Assembly (NCBI GenBank): GCA_944326225.1
Contig: CALVDI010000009.1
Location: 1 to 55,350, forward strand
Origin: an uncultured Bacteroidales bacterium
Lineage (GTDB): Bacteria; Bacteroidota; Bacteroidia; Bacteroidales; UBA932
Direction: 5' to 3'
Length of the DNA stretch: 55,350 nt
The position numbers and the translations under genes are program-made. This document shows positions 8,744-18,591 of this stretch, piece after piece. Each line of letters starts with the position of its first letter. Position 1 is the stretch's first letter. The notes below the pieces were generated by a model. That model made no database searches and was not told the DNA's origin. It saw only the letters and a program-made list of their open reading frames with translations.

Positions 8744-10627
8744 ATGAAAAAGTACACATTGTACTCCGCTTTATCTGCCGCAGCCGCAATAGCCGTATCA
8801 TGCTCAGCCATCGTAAGGATGGATGTGAAAGAACTTCAAAAGCACAGCACACTGCCGACGATAGCACTGCCGGCTGATGAGAGAATGTATACAGAAGCCT
8901 ACGGCAAATCCATCAATAGAGATGTTGACATCACTGATACATCGGCCATAATAGGCCCTGAAGGACGCAAGGGGTATCTGGTAAGAGCATTCCGCGACTC
9001 TTCCGGAACACTGCATATGAGCGAGCCACTTAACGAAGTGGTAATTACGGCAAGATTCAAGAACATACCTGAACGCAACGGTACGGTACGTCTGGCATTC
9101 GAGGTCAATGTCCCTTCGAGTATGCTCAACAGGAAATGGCAGGTCCGTCTCGAGCCTCATGCTGTCCTTTTCGATGACACACTGAATCTTGAAGCAGTAC
9201 ACATAACAGGAGACCAATACCGTGAACGGCAGATCAGAGGATACGAGCTGTACAACAGGTTTCTGGCCAGTATAATTACCGACTCTTCCCTGTTGATACA
9301 TGCCGGAAGGCTGGAAATCTTCATCAACCGTCACATCCCTCAAATAGCAGCCCTCAAAAACGACACGGCTTATATAGACCCGGACAGCATCAGAGGACAG
9401 TACGGCATCACCCGTTCGCAAGCCAAGGAACACTTCATGAAGAGACTGGTGATCAGATACAATGACAGAAAGAAACGACAGATTGAAGACAAGTTCCGAC
9501 AATTCGTAAAAGACCCGTATACTACAGAAAACATCAGGCTCGATACCATCATGAACAATTATGAGTGTAAATTCGTATATCTATACAAGGAGAACCTGAA
9601 AACAAGGCCGAAACTGCGTAAAATAGACATATGCCTATCCGGTGGAATATACTTTCAGGGAGAGAGGCTCTATGACATCCCGATATCTGCACCGCTTACC
9701 TTTTATGTCTCATCCTTCTCTTCGATGACTGAGGACATCACACGGTATGTAAGAGCGGTGATTGAACGCAAAGTTGAGCTAACAACCTCTGCCGCCATCA
9801 ACTTCAAGGCCGGCAAAGCCGACATTGACACCAGCTATATGGACAACCATGCCGAGCTGCAATACATCCAGTCAATCATCTCCGACCTGCTCTCTTCAGG
9901 GGAATATCTGGCCGACAGTCTTATAATCACCGCTTCATGCTCCCCTGAAGGCAGTTTCGGGTTCAACAGCAAACTGGCCCGCAAGCGCGCGGCATCCATC
10001 GCCGGATTCCTGGACGACAATGATTTCCAGCTGATAGAAAGACACATCCCAGAAAACTGGGAACGGCTCTACGGACTGCTCCGCGCCGACTGTCTCATTG
10101 ATGACCTCAGCGGCATCATTCAGTTGTGCGGAGAAAGTTCTCCCGACAGAAGAGAATACCTCCTGAGCACTCATCCGGAATACTCCTATATAAAGGAGCA
10201 GCTCTACCCCATTCTCAGGGAAGTGGAATTTCAGTTCTGCCTTCATCGGAAAAACATGGTTAAGGACACAATACACACTACCGAGATTGACACCATCTAC
10301 AGTGCCGGGGTACAAGCCATCAAGGACAGAGACTACGGTAAGGCCGTCAGACTGCTGGGCAGCTATCGGGACATCAACAGCGCCCTGGCCTTTCTGGCCA
10401 TGGACTACAACGCCTCGGCCATGAACATCCTTGAAGAGCTGCCGGTCTCCGGCAAAAGAGACTATCTGCTCGCCGTAGTCCACTCCCGCAACGGCAACGA
10501 GAAAAAGGCCGTTGAATACTTCCTGAGCGCCGTCAATCAGGAGCGCAGCCTCAGGTTCCGAGGCAATCTGGATCCTGAAATCAGCAGACTCATAGATAAA
10601 TACAAGATTCAATCAGAAAATTTATAA
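8744..10627 (+). CDS. OmpA-like outer-membrane lipoprotein with C-terminal TPR-like tail
   Basis: A 627-residue protein. The start at 8744 is chosen because it is followed by a lipoprotein signal (SALSAAAAIAVSC, lipobox AVSC), one base after the DUF3575 stop; an in-frame ATG at 8708 would bury this signal. Residues about 30-330 are beta-rich and unrecognised (GPEGRKGYLVRAFRDSSGT, VVITARFKNIPERNGTVRLA). Residues about 345-450 form an OmpA-type peptidoglycan-binding domain: INFKAGKADID, SLIITASCSPEGS, then NSKLARKRAASI, with the Asp/Arg-type ligand positions plausible. Residues about 520-620 look like helical repeats (AIKDRDYGKAVRLLGSYRDI, NEKKAVEYFLSAV). A role in tethering the outer membrane or a DUF3575 barrel to peptidoglycan is inferred. 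Confidence 0.75.
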   Translation: MKKYTLYSALSAAAAIAVSCSAIVRMDVKELQKHSTLPTIALPADERMYTEAYGKSINRDVDITDTSAIIGPEGRKGYLVRAFRDSSGTLHMSEPLNEVVITARFKNIPERNGTVRLAFEVNVPSSMLNRKWQVRLEPHAVLFDDTLNLEAVHITGDQYRERQIRGYELYNRFLASIITDSSLLIHAGRLEIFINRHIPQIAALKNDTAYIDPDSIRGQYGITRSQAKEHFMKRLVIRYNDRKKRQIEDKFRQFVKDPYTTENIRLDTIMNNYECKFVYLYKENLKTRPKLRKIDICLSGGIYFQGERLYDIPISAPLTFYVSSFSSMTEDITRYVRAVIERKVELTTSAAINFKAGKADIDTSYMDNHAELQYIQSIISDLLSSGEYLADSLIITASCSPEGSFGFNSKLARKRAASIAGFLDDNDFQLIERHIPENWERLYGLLRADCLIDDLSGIIQLCGESSPDRREYLLSTHPEYSYIKEQLYPILREVEFQFCLHRKNMVKDTIHTTEIDTIYSAGVQAIKDRDYGKAVRLLGSYRDINSALAFLAMDYNASAMNILEELPVSGKRDYLLAVVHSRNGNEKKAVEYFLSAVNQERSLRFRGNLDPEISRLIDKYKIQSENL

Positions 10628-10644
10628 AAATTTTTCAACTTTTT

Positions 10645-10675
10645 TTTGTCAGTGAGAAAATTTAGTCTATATTTG
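10645..10675 (+). promoter_or_regulatory. Promoter of tRNA-Val
   Basis: TTTG at 10645-10648, 19-base spacer, TATATTTG at 10668-10675: a full match on both boxes. The tRNA begins 16 bases after the -7 box, so a short 5' leader is removed by RNase P. Confidence 0.75.
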
Positions 10676-10690
10676 CATCCGCAAAAGCAA

Positions 10691-10765
10691 GGGAGCTTAG
10701 CTCAGTTGGTTTAGAGCGTCTGCCTTACAAGCAGAGGGTCGGGGGTTCGACTCCCTCAGCTCCCA
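10691..10765 (+). tRNA. tRNA-Val (anticodon UAC)
   Basis: The acceptor stem GGGAGCT pairs with AGCTCCC, the D stem GCTC with GAGC, the anticodon stem TCTGC with GCAGA around loop CTTACAA, and the T arm carries TTCGACT. The anticodon is TAC at 10726-10728, which reads valine GUN codons. The discriminator base is A at 10765. CCA is not encoded and must be added after transcription. Confidence 0.97.
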
Positions 10766-10774
10766 CTGAAAAAG

Positions 10775-10806
10775 AAGCAGTTACAGAGATGTGACTGCTT
10801 TTTTTA
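10775..10806 (+). terminator. Rho-independent terminator after tRNA-Val, probably bidirectional
   Basis: An 11-bp stem (10775-10785 with 10790-10800, one G-T pair) with loop GAGA is followed by a T tract to 10805. The minus-strand side reads into CTTCTTTTTC, so it may also end the leftward pncB operon, whose stop is at 10810. Confidence 0.85.
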
Positions 10807-10809
10807 TCA

Positions 10810-12018
10810 TTATTTTTGCTTAAAGTTCAGGGCTTCCATGAAGCGGCGGACTACTTCAGGACGGCCTGTGTGCTTGCCGGTGTCCTCGCTGAGCTTGCAG
10901 GTGTCGTTGTAGAAGTCCCAGGACTCGGTGATCTTGGCGGCGATAAGCTTGATGACGATGTTCATCGGACGCACACCGTCGAAGTCGTTGGTGAAATGAG
11001 TCCCTATGCCGAAAGACGGCTGGCAGTAATCCACCGCATAACGCTGTATCTCTATGGCATGGTCCACATCCAGGGCGTTGCTGAAGATTACCTGCTTGGT
11101 CCTGGGATCTATGCCTAGAGAACGGTATTTGTCCACGATGCGCATGAGCTGTTCGCGGTTGTCCCCGCTGTCCACACGGAGTCCCTTGAAAAGGTTGGCG
11201 AAATCCTCGGAAAAGTTGAGACTGAATATATCCCAGCCGAAACTGTCGTAAAGATATGTTCCGAGAGCCCCCCGGAAAGTATTGCGCCAGCAGTCCATGG
11301 CTATGTGATTGGCCATCTGGGGACCGTACATCCCTCCTATCGCACAGATGAACTCATGCGCCATGGTCCCTACCGGGATCAGGTCGTACTTCATCGCCAG
11401 GTAGACATTGCTTGTACCCACGAAACGGCCGGGCCACTCACGGCTGGCCGCACAGTCTTTCATAGCCCTGACGACTGTATCCTCGGCCTCAAAGGAGGCC
11501 CGGCGGCGGGTTCCGAAATCACTGTAAACGCAACCCGCCCCGAGGAGCCTCTCCGCCTTTCTGTATGTCTTGCCATAATAGGCTCTGTAATCAAAGCCGC
11601 GGCTTTCTCCGGTGAATATGTAGTACAGTTCAGAGATAATGGCCAGAATCTTGACTTCCAGCAGTATCGTATCCGCCCAGCTGCCCTCGATATCTATCTC
11701 CAGATGTCCTTCGGCATCCTGACGGACATCCACCCACCGGCGGTCGAAGCGGTAACCCTTGAGATAGTTGTAGAACCATCCCGGGATATAGCTGCATCTG
11801 CGCCTCATGAAGTCTCTCTCTTCCTGAGTGATGACCACATCCTCAAGTGCCTCTATCTGTGCGGCCAGTTCCCCGGCGAATCCCTCGGGATAGACCGTGT
11901 CGTCCCTGTCCGTAAACGAATACTTGACCTGTGCCCGCGGAAAATTGTCTATCACCGCGCAGCACATGGTGAACTTATACAGGTCGTCGTCGGTAAAGTG
12001 GGTTATTATCTGCCTCAT
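10810..12018 (-). CDS. pncB: Nicotinate phosphoribosyltransferase
   Basis: A 402-residue cytosolic enzyme of NAD salvage that joins nicotinate and PRPP to nicotinate mononucleotide with ATP use. The N terminus HFTDDDLYKFTMCCAVIDNF is the PncB signature for the dimer-completed active site. SYSD-type residues appear as CVYSDFGTRRRASFEAED, which holds the Arg pair and the phosphoribosyl-contacting region, and GTSNVYLAMKYDLIPVGTMAHEF carries the conserved His that is phosphorylated during the reaction. VDSGDNREQL fits the PRPP-binding strand. Length is normal for the bacterial short form. It lies six bases after the NhaD gene and probably shares its transcript. Confidence 0.95.
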   Translation of the reverse strand: MRQIITHFTDDDLYKFTMCCAVIDNFPRAQVKYSFTDRDDTVYPEGFAGELAAQIEALEDVVITQEERDFMRRRCSYIPGWFYNYLKGYRFDRRWVDVRQDAEGHLEIDIEGSWADTILLEVKILAIISELYYIFTGESRGFDYRAYYGKTYRKAERLLGAGCVYSDFGTRRRASFEAEDTVVRAMKDCAASREWPGRFVGTSNVYLAMKYDLIPVGTMAHEFICAIGGMYGPQMANHIAMDCWRNTFRGALGTYLYDSFGWDIFSLNFSEDFANLFKGLRVDSGDNREQLMRIVDKYRSLGIDPRTKQVIFSNALDVDHAIEIQRYAVDYCQPSFGIGTHFTNDFDGVRPMNIVIKLIAAKITESWDFYNDTCKLSEDTGKHTGRPEVVRRFMEALNFKQK

Positions 12019-12024
12019 ACTGTC

Positions 12025-13392
12025 CTATAAAAGCGGAACTATAAACAGATCCTGCAGGATGAAGACTCCTATACCGGCCAGATAGCCTATCAGAGCCAGC
12101 AGACTGATGTGCTTGAAGTACCACATGAAGTTGATGTTCTCCAGACCCATGGCCACTACACCGGCGGCCGAACCGATAATCAGAATACTTCCGCCGGTAC
12201 CGGCACAGTATGCCAGCAGATGCCAGAAATCACCGTCGGCCACAAAATGCGACAGGAAGGCCGGATCGGCCGACGCAGCGATAGCCGCCGCATCGGGTAT
12301 AGGATACATGCCCATGCTGGCAGCCACCAGAGGCACGTTGTCAATTACCGAGGAAAGCAGACCTATGACGGTATTGATCGCGTAGATGTTGTGCATTCCC
12401 TTGTTGAGACCTTCAGCCATAGCCCCCAGGATGCCGGCGCTTTCCAGAGCGGAAACGGCCATCAGGATACCCAGGAAGAAAAGAATGGTAGGCATGTCTA
12501 TGTGCTTGATGACCTTGGAGACCCTGTTCTTGACAGATTCCTCGACATTGTGTTTGCGTCTGTACATCAGGTCGGTATAGAGCCATAGAATACCGAGTGC
12601 GAACATCACGCTCATATAGGGAGGCAAGCCTATCACGCTCTTGAACACTGGCACCATGACCAGAAGCAGGACACCCAGGATCAGGATAGTCTTGCTCTCG
12701 CCGCCTGTTATATAAGAAGGTCTGAAAGAAGCGTCCTCGTTGGTCTGCTGCTGGGCTATCATACCTTTCAGGAATCTGGTTGCAACCGCCGTAGGAATCA
12801 CCACTGACACCAGACAGGGCAGGATGAGAGAAGCCATCAGTTTGGCCGTGCCCACATTGCCTTTCATCCAGAGCATGATAGTCGTCACGTCTCCGATAGG
12901 CGACCATGCTCCGCCGCAGTTGGCCGCGATGATGATAATGGAGGCAAACAGCCATCTTTCCTTATAGTTGCTGAGCATACGCCGGATGAGCATGACCATG
13001 ATGATGGTCGTGGTCATATTGTCCAGCACCGAGGACATAAAGAATGTCAGGAACGCTATCAGCCACATCAGGCGGGTCTTCTTGCGGGTAGTTATATGAC
13101 GTGTTATCACCTCGAAGCCGCCGTGCGTGTCTATGATGTCTACGATGGTCATCGCGCCTATCAGGAACACGATGATCTCGCAGGTGCTGCCGAGAGCGGC
13201 CAGCAGGTCCGAACTTACGACATCGTGTGTCAGGGAAGGATCAATTTTAGAAGAAAATACGCTCAGAATGGCCCAAAGCAGGCAGCAGAGGACCAGAGCT
13301 ACAGAAGATTTACTGACATTGACCTTGTGCTCCATGGCTATCATAAGATAACCGAGCACGAAGATCACAATCATTGTATAAACAAGGCTCAT
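12025..13392 (-). CDS. nhaD: NhaD-type Na+/H+ antiporter
   Basis: A 455-residue integral membrane protein with about twelve hydrophobic segments, matching the NhaD branch of the ion transporter superfamily. Visible family features are the opening MIVIFVLGYLMIAMEHKVNV with its membrane Glu, the segment SSVLDNMTTTIIMVMLIRRM with an Asn-Met-Thr motif in a broken helix, ANCGGAWSPIGDVTTIMLWM and the second broken-helix repeat SSVIDNVPLVAASMGMYPI with AYCAGTGGSILIIGSAAG. These DNM/DNV repeats are the ion-binding hairpins. The role is sodium export and pH homeostasis at the inner membrane. It is between folC (21 bases upstream) and pncB on the same strand. Confidence 0.92.
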   Translation of the reverse strand: MSLVYTMIVIFVLGYLMIAMEHKVNVSKSSVALVLCCLLWAILSVFSSKIDPSLTHDVVSSDLLAALGSTCEIIVFLIGAMTIVDIIDTHGGFEVITRHITTRKKTRLMWLIAFLTFFMSSVLDNMTTTIIMVMLIRRMLSNYKERWLFASIIIIAANCGGAWSPIGDVTTIMLWMKGNVGTAKLMASLILPCLVSVVIPTAVATRFLKGMIAQQQTNEDASFRPSYITGGESKTILILGVLLLVMVPVFKSVIGLPPYMSVMFALGILWLYTDLMYRRKHNVEESVKNRVSKVIKHIDMPTILFFLGILMAVSALESAGILGAMAEGLNKGMHNIYAINTVIGLLSSVIDNVPLVAASMGMYPIPDAAAIAASADPAFLSHFVADGDFWHLLAYCAGTGGSILIIGSAAGVVAMGLENINFMWYFKHISLLALIGYLAGIGVFILQDLFIVPLL

Positions 13393-13413
13393 AGTGCTTT
13401 TAACATTATTGTT

Positions 13414-14751
13414 TCATATACTAACATTTTTGTTATGCAAGATTTTGTCCCATACCGCCAGGGCCTCCGCCACCACATAGCTGCTTCCGCCTATAAAGAC
13501 CACATCATCGGCAGAGGCTTTTGACACAGCAAGCCTCACAGCCTTCTCCACGTCCGGGACAGCTACAGAATTTCTCTTCCGGGCTATCTCCACAAGCCGC
13601 TCGGCGGGCATTGCCCTGCTGCCGCTGGCCTGCGTCATTATATACTCGGCCTCATCCGGAAGCAGGCGGCAAACCGACTCCACATCCTTATCCCCGGCCA
13701 TGCCGTACACCATTATTATATGCCGGTCATGAGCCTCTGCTGCCAGCTGACGCATGGAGACCGATACGGCTTCCACATTGTGCCCTATATCGCATATTAC
13801 CTCGGGCCGAGATGACAGCCTCTCCCACCTTCCTCTCAGGCCCGTAACGGCAGCCGCACGTATCATCGCCTCATACACTGCAGAGCCTTTGCGGACTGCG
13901 CCGTGCCCAAGAACCCCGAGGGCGGTCAGTACTGTTCTGATATTCTTCTCCTGACAGTCAGAGTGCAGGTCGGCCTCGGCGGCAGCGGTCTCCGAGCTTA
14001 CGCAGCCCTCACATATATCCCCCGCACGGTAAAGCCGGCTTCCGCACTGCTCTGCCTTACTGCTGATCACTTTGAAAGCCTCCTGCGGCACATCCCCCAC
14101 TACGACAGGTACACCGGGCTTGATGATTCCGGCCTTCTCAAAAGCTATCTGCTCTATGGTATCTCCAAGCATATCCTTGTGGTCAAGGCCTATGGACGTA
14201 ATGATACTCAGCTGAGGGGTCACGATGACGGTAGAGTCCAGTCTTCCGCCCAAACCGGTCTCAATCACAGCCATTCGCACATTCTTCCGCTTGAAATAAT
14301 CGAAAGCCATGGCAGTGGTGATCTCGAAAAAGGACGGACTGCGCTCCTCTATGAACGCCTCGGTCCGCCGGTAGAAATCCACGACATCATCCTTGCCTAT
14401 CATCGTAAAATGCCTTCCGTCTTCCCCTGCCTCTGCACTCACCAGCTTTATCCGCTCCCGGAAATCCAACAGATGCGGAGACGTATACAGACCTATGCTC
14501 TCTCCAGGATATTCTGCTGCCAGGGCCGCCGCAAGCATATGGGCCACCGAGCCCTTGCCGTTCGTCCCGGCAATATGCACAGCTGTCAATGACTTATGAG
14601 GGTTCCCGAGATAAGCGGAGAAATCCGACATGGTCTCCAGACCGGGATGATATCCCAAGGCTCCCACCTTCTGAAAGGACGGTGCTATGGAATACAGTCT
14701 CTGGACGCATTCGCGATACATCTTTTCGAGTTCCGGCTCTATCTCAGGCAT
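13414..14751 (-). CDS. folC: Bifunctional folylpolyglutamate / dihydrofolate synthase
   Basis: A 445-residue Mur-ligase-family enzyme that adds glutamate to dihydropteroate and folates. The P-loop is HIAGTNGKGSVAHMLAAAL, followed by GLYTSPHLLDFRERI (substrate loop), FFEITTAMAFDYF and VIETGLGGRLDSTVIV (metal and carbamate region), and GLDHKDMLGDTIEQIAFEKA with catalytic His-Asp. The C-terminal domain holds DIGHNVEAV for the glutamate substrate. The start is placed at 14751 (MPEIEPELEKMY), since the reading frame continues upstream to 14871 through AT-rich, non-family sequence that overlaps the promoter region of purL. Folate supports the purine pathway, which fits the divergent purL neighbour. 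Confidence 0.93.
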   Translation of the reverse strand: MPEIEPELEKMYRECVQRLYSIAPSFQKVGALGYHPGLETMSDFSAYLGNPHKSLTAVHIAGTNGKGSVAHMLAAALAAEYPGESIGLYTSPHLLDFRERIKLVSAEAGEDGRHFTMIGKDDVVDFYRRTEAFIEERSPSFFEITTAMAFDYFKRKNVRMAVIETGLGGRLDSTVIVTPQLSIITSIGLDHKDMLGDTIEQIAFEKAGIIKPGVPVVVGDVPQEAFKVISSKAEQCGSRLYRAGDICEGCVSSETAAAEADLHSDCQEKNIRTVLTALGVLGHGAVRKGSAVYEAMIRAAAVTGLRGRWERLSSRPEVICDIGHNVEAVSVSMRQLAAEAHDRHIIMVYGMAGDKDVESVCRLLPDEAEYIMTQASGSRAMPAERLVEIARKRNSVAVPDVEKAVRLAVSKASADDVVFIGGSSYVVAEALAVWDKILHNKNVSI

Positions 14752-14810
14752 ATTTTGAAATTTTGTACGCAAAAATGGGAATAATTCTCCACAATTAGCA
14801 AAATTATCCC

Positions 14811-14818
14811 TATTTTTG
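14811..14818 (+). promoter_or_regulatory. purL: -7 box of the purL-phoH promoter
   Basis: TATTTTTG matches TAnnTTTG 20 bases before the purL ATG. No good TTTG is found at -33 (14785-14790 reads ATTCTCC). The folC transcript leaves from the same 87-base gap in the other direction, where CATTTTTG on the minus strand near 14775 is a poorer match. Confidence 0.45.
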
Positions 14819-14838
14819 ACTGCTAAATTATATATAAT

Positions 14839-17800
14839 ATGGTATACTTTTTCCGCTCCCCAGAGGGGCAAATCATAGCAGTCGGCTCACAGACAGCATT
14901 TTCCGCTGAGACTGCAAAGACTCTCAAATGGCTTTTCTCAGATGCAGAGCTGCTTCAGGAACCCACAGTAGCGGGTACGTTCATCGGTCCCAGACGCGAG
15001 ATGATCACTCCGTGGAGTACCGCAGCGGTCGAAATCACCCGGAATATGAATATCTCCGGCATATCCCGCATCGAAGAATATTTCCCGGTTGAAGAAGGCA
15101 GGTACGCCTCCGATGCCGAAATTCCCCACGACAGGATGCTCCAGCGCATATACCACGGTCTGGACGGAGAGATATTCTCCATAGACCGCCAGCCGGAGCC
15201 CATACGGCATATCACAGATTTTGAAGCCTATAACAAAGAGGAAGGACTGGCTCTCTCGGAAGATGAGATACAGTATCTGAAATCCCTGTCCGAGAAGCTG
15301 GGAAGACCGTTGACGGACAGCGAGGTATTCGGCTTCTCACAGGTCAACTCAGAGCATTGCCGCCACAAGATATTCAACGGCAAGTTCATCATAGACGGAG
15401 TGGAGAAAGAGTCATCCCTTTTCAAGCTCATCAAGAAGACATCCGCCGTCAATCCCGGCAGGATAGTCTCCGCATACAAGGACAACTGCGCGTTCATCGA
15501 GGGTCCCAAGCTCAGGATGTTCCATCCCTCTGCAGCAGCCAAACCCAGTTTCTTCAAGGAGGAGGAAGTCAAGACCGTCATATCGCTGAAAGCCGAGACA
15601 CATAACTTCCCCACTACCGTGGAGCCGTTCAACGGAGCGGCCACAGGCAGCGGAGGAGAGATCAGGGACCGTATCGGAGGCGGCAAGGGCTCCTTCCCCA
15701 TTGCAGGTACTGCCGTCTATATGACCTCATACCCGCGCATTGACAGCGGAAGGGACTGGGAAGCCCGCCCTCCGCGCAAATGGCTGTACCAGACACCCGC
15801 CGAGATTCTGGTCAAGGCATCCAACGGAGCCTCCGACTTCGGCAACAAGTTCGGCCAGCCACTTATCTGCGGCTCTCTCCAGACATTCGAGCACACGGAG
15901 CAGGATCCTGACGGAGCCGAGCGCAAATACGGCTACGACAAGGTCGTCATGCTGGCAGGAGGTGTAGGCTTCGCCAAAATGGCCGATGCAGCCAAGGACC
16001 GTCCGTCCAAGGGCGATGACATCATCCTCCTCGGCGGTGACAACTACCGCATCGGCATGGGCGGAGGAGCCGTATCCTCCGTAGCCACCGGAGAATACGA
16101 CAATTCCATAGAGCTGAATGCCATACAGAGAGCCAACCCCGAGATGCAGAAGAGGGTGTACAATGCGATACGCTCGGTGGCCGAGAAGGAGCACAACTCC
16201 ATCATATCGATTCACGACCACGGTGCCGGCGGCCACCTGAACTGCCTGTCCGAGCTGGTGGAGGAAGTCGGCGGTGACATAGACATATCCAAACTGCCGA
16301 TAGGCGACCCTACCCTGTCCGACAAGGAGATTATCGGCAATGAGAGTCAGGAGCGCATGGGACTCGTAATGAAAAAGTCCGACACTGAGGAACTGCGCAA
16401 GATAGCCGAAAGGGAAAGAGCTCCGTTCTACGTAATAGGCGAGGTCAGCGGCAAGGGCAACTTCACACTTAAGGACAGCCGCAACGGCAATGCGCCCATA
16501 GACTTGGAACTCAGTGACATGTTCGGGTCCACACCTAAGACTGTCATGCACGGCTCGTCTCCCAAAGGCGGGGCGGACGGACACGGAGGTTTCAGCAAGC
16601 TGGAGAAAGTGCCGTCATCCATGACTCCAGAGGAGCTGACAGAGGCCATAACGAAGGTGCTGATGCTGGAATCCGTTGCCTGCAAGGACTGGCTGACCAA
16701 CAAGGTGGACCGTTCGGTTACCGGCCTGATAGCCTGCCAGCAGTGCTGCGGTGAGCTCCAGCTGCCTCTCAACGACCTGGGAGTTACCGCCATCGGCTAT
16801 GACGATCCGGAGGGCATAGCAGTCTCAATAGGACATGCCCCTGTCGCTGCGTTGATAGACCCTGCAGCCGGTTCCCGGCTTGCCATTGCAGAGGCCCTGA
16901 CCAACATCATCTGGACTCCGATAAAAGACAACATCTACGGCATATCCCTGAGCGCCAACTGGATGTGGCCCTGCCGGAACGAAGGCGAGGACGCACGTCT
17001 CTATTCGGCGGTACAGGGAGCCAGCGATTTCGCCATAGCCCTGGGCATCAATATACCGACCGGCAAGGACTCCATGTCCATGACTCAGAAATACCCTGAC
17101 GGCGGGAAAGTTCTTTCGCCCGGAACGCTGATAGTCTCGGCCTCAGGCGAGAGCAAGAATGTCGGTGCGACCCTGCATCCTGTCATGAGGCAGGACAGCG
17201 GCACCACCCTGATGTATATCCCGTTCGTACATATAGATAAAGGTGAGGACAGTTTCCCGCTCGGAGGCTCTGCCTACGCCACCACTGTCAACAAGGTGGG
17301 CGCCAGGACTCCTGACATCTCTGATCCGGAATATTTCAAGACCTGCTTCAGTTCGCTGCAGGACGCCATGTTCAACTCCGTGGACAATCCGGTGGTGGCC
17401 GGACACGACATATCGGCCGGAGGTATGGTTACCGCCCTGCTGGAGATGTGCTTCGCCAATACGGGCGGCGGTGCGGACATAGACCTGAGAGAGTTCGCTT
17501 CTGCCGACATGCTGCTCTCCGAAGTCCCGGGAGTGATCGTACAGATCAAGGACTCGGGCAAGGAGGAGTTCCTGCGCAATCTCGGACAGGTAAAAGCCTA
17601 TGAGATAGGCCGTCCTGCACAGGGACGCACTCTGAGGGTCCTCTACGGTGTCTCCGGACAGGAACTGGCTCTGGACATAGACGCCATGAGAGACAGCTGG
17701 TACCGCACCTCCTGGCTGCTTGACAGCATACAGACCGGAGAGAAGCCGGCAGCCGAGAGATACGCCAATTACAAGAAACAGCCTCTGACCTTCGCTTTCC

Positions 17801-18591
17801 CGAAGCACTTTGACGGGCGGTACACCATGCCGGCCGAGCGCAGGATCAAGGCGGCCATCATCCGCGAGACCGGCTCCAACGGCGACCGTGAGATGGCCTG
17901 GGCTCTGTACATGGCCGGATTTGCAGTAAAGGACGTACACGTCACCGACCTCGTATCGGGCCGTGAGACCCTGGAGGACGTACAGATGATAGTCTTCGTC
18001 GGAGGATTCTCCAATGCCGATACCCTGGGCTCCGCCAAAGGCTGGGCCGGTGCGCTGCTCTACAACGAGAAAGCCCGCACTGCCATCGAGCGTTTCTACG
18101 CCCGCGAGGACACCCTGAGCCTCGGAGTCTGCAACGGCTGCCAGCTGATGGCCGAGATGGGACTCATCACTCCCGAACACAAGGAACTGTCCCCGAAGAT
18201 GAAGCACAATGAATCGCACAAATACGAGTCCGCATTCGTCGGGGTAACAGTTGAGAACTCCCCTTCCATCCTGCTGTCTTCACTGCAGGGCTCCAAGCTC
18301 GGAATATGGGTGGCCCACGGTGAAGGCCGCTTCTCATTCCCCAGACCGATAGAAGAATACAATATCGCTCTCAGATACAACTACAACGCCTATCCCGGCA
18401 ATCCCAACGGCTCACCTGAGGCCGTAGCCGGAGTATGCTCCCCCGACGGCCGTCACCTGGCCATGATGCCTCACCCGGAACGCTGCCTCAGGCCTTGGAA
18501 CTGGGCCTGGTATCCCGACAGGGACAGCGATACGGTGACTCCCTGGATTGAACTGTTCATAAACGGAAGAGTATGGCTGGAAAGACGCTGA
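14839..18591 (+). CDS. purL: Phosphoribosylformylglycinamidine synthase, single-chain form
   Basis: A 1250-residue fused enzyme (FGAM synthase) for the fourth step of purine synthesis: FGAR plus glutamine plus ATP gives FGAM. Domains in order: PurS-like N terminus (1-130), linker, first AIR-synthase-like ATP-binding half with [34 protein letters not shown] and [10 protein letters not shown], second half with [13 protein letters not shown] and [13 protein letters not shown], and a C-terminal glutamine amidotransferase with [15 protein letters not shown] (nucleophile Cys) and [11 protein letters not shown] (catalytic His and Glu). The length equals the large PurL type of Proteobacteria and Bacteroidetes, so no separate purQ or purS is required. 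Its stop overlaps the next start by 19 bases. Confidence 0.97.
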   Translation: MVYFFRSPEGQIIAVGSQTAFSAETAKTLKWLFSDAELLQEPTVAGTFIGPRREMITPWSTAAVEITRNMNISGISRIEEYFPVEEGRYASDAEIPHDRMLQRIYHGLDGEIFSIDRQPEPIRHITDFEAYNKEEGLALSEDEIQYLKSLSEKLGRPLTDSEVFGFSQVNSEHCRHKIFNGKFIIDGVEKESSLFKLIKKTSAVNPGRIVSAYKDNCAFIEGPKLRMFHPSAAAKPSFFKEEEVKTVISLKAETHNFPTTVEPFNGAATGSGGEIRDRIGGGKGSFPIAGTAVYMTSYPRIDSGRDWEARPPRKWLYQTPAEILVKASNGASDFGNKFGQPLICGSLQTFEHTEQDPDGAERKYGYDKVVMLAGGVGFAKMADAAKDRPSKGDDIILLGGDNYRIGMGGGAVSSVATGEYDNSIELNAIQRANPEMQKRVYNAIRSVAEKEHNSIISIHDHGAGGHLNCLSELVEEVGGDIDISKLPIGDPTLSDKEIIGNESQERMGLVMKKSDTEELRKIAERERAPFYVIGEVSGKGNFTLKDSRNGNAPIDLELSDMFGSTPKTVMHGSSPKGGADGHGGFSKLEKVPSSMTPEELTEAITKVLMLESVACKDWLTNKVDRSVTGLIACQQCCGELQLPLNDLGVTAIGYDDPEGIAVSIGHAPVAALIDPAAGSRLAIAEALTNIIWTPIKDNIYGISLSANWMWPCRNEGEDARLYSAVQGASDFAIALGINIPTGKDSMSMTQKYPDGGKVLSPGTLIVSASGESKNVGATLHPVMRQDSGTTLMYIPFVHIDKGEDSFPLGGSAYATTVNKVGARTPDISDPEYFKTCFSSLQDAMFNSVDNPVVAGHDISAGGMVTALLEMCFANTGGGADIDLREFASADMLLSEVPGVIVQIKDSGKEEFLRNLGQVKAYEIGRPAQGRTLRVLYGVSGQELALDIDAMRDSWYRTSWLLDSIQTGEKPAAERYANYKKQPLTFAFPKHFDGRYTMPAERRIKAAIIRETGSNGDREMAWALYMAGFAVKDVHVTDLVSGRETLEDVQMIVFVGGFSNADTLGSAKGWAGALLYNEKARTAIERFYAREDTLSLGVCNGCQLMAEMGLITPEHKELSPKMKHNESHKYESAFVGVTVENSPSILLSSLQGSKLGIWVAHGEGRFSFPRPIEEYNIALRYNYNAYPGNPNGSPEAVAGVCSPDGRHLAMMPHPERCLRPWNWAWYPDRDSDTVTPWIELFINGRVWLERR

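Noticed and set aside
14752-14871. N-terminal extension of folC
   Set aside because: The extra 40 residues are not family-like and would put the coding region over the promoter gap shared with purL.
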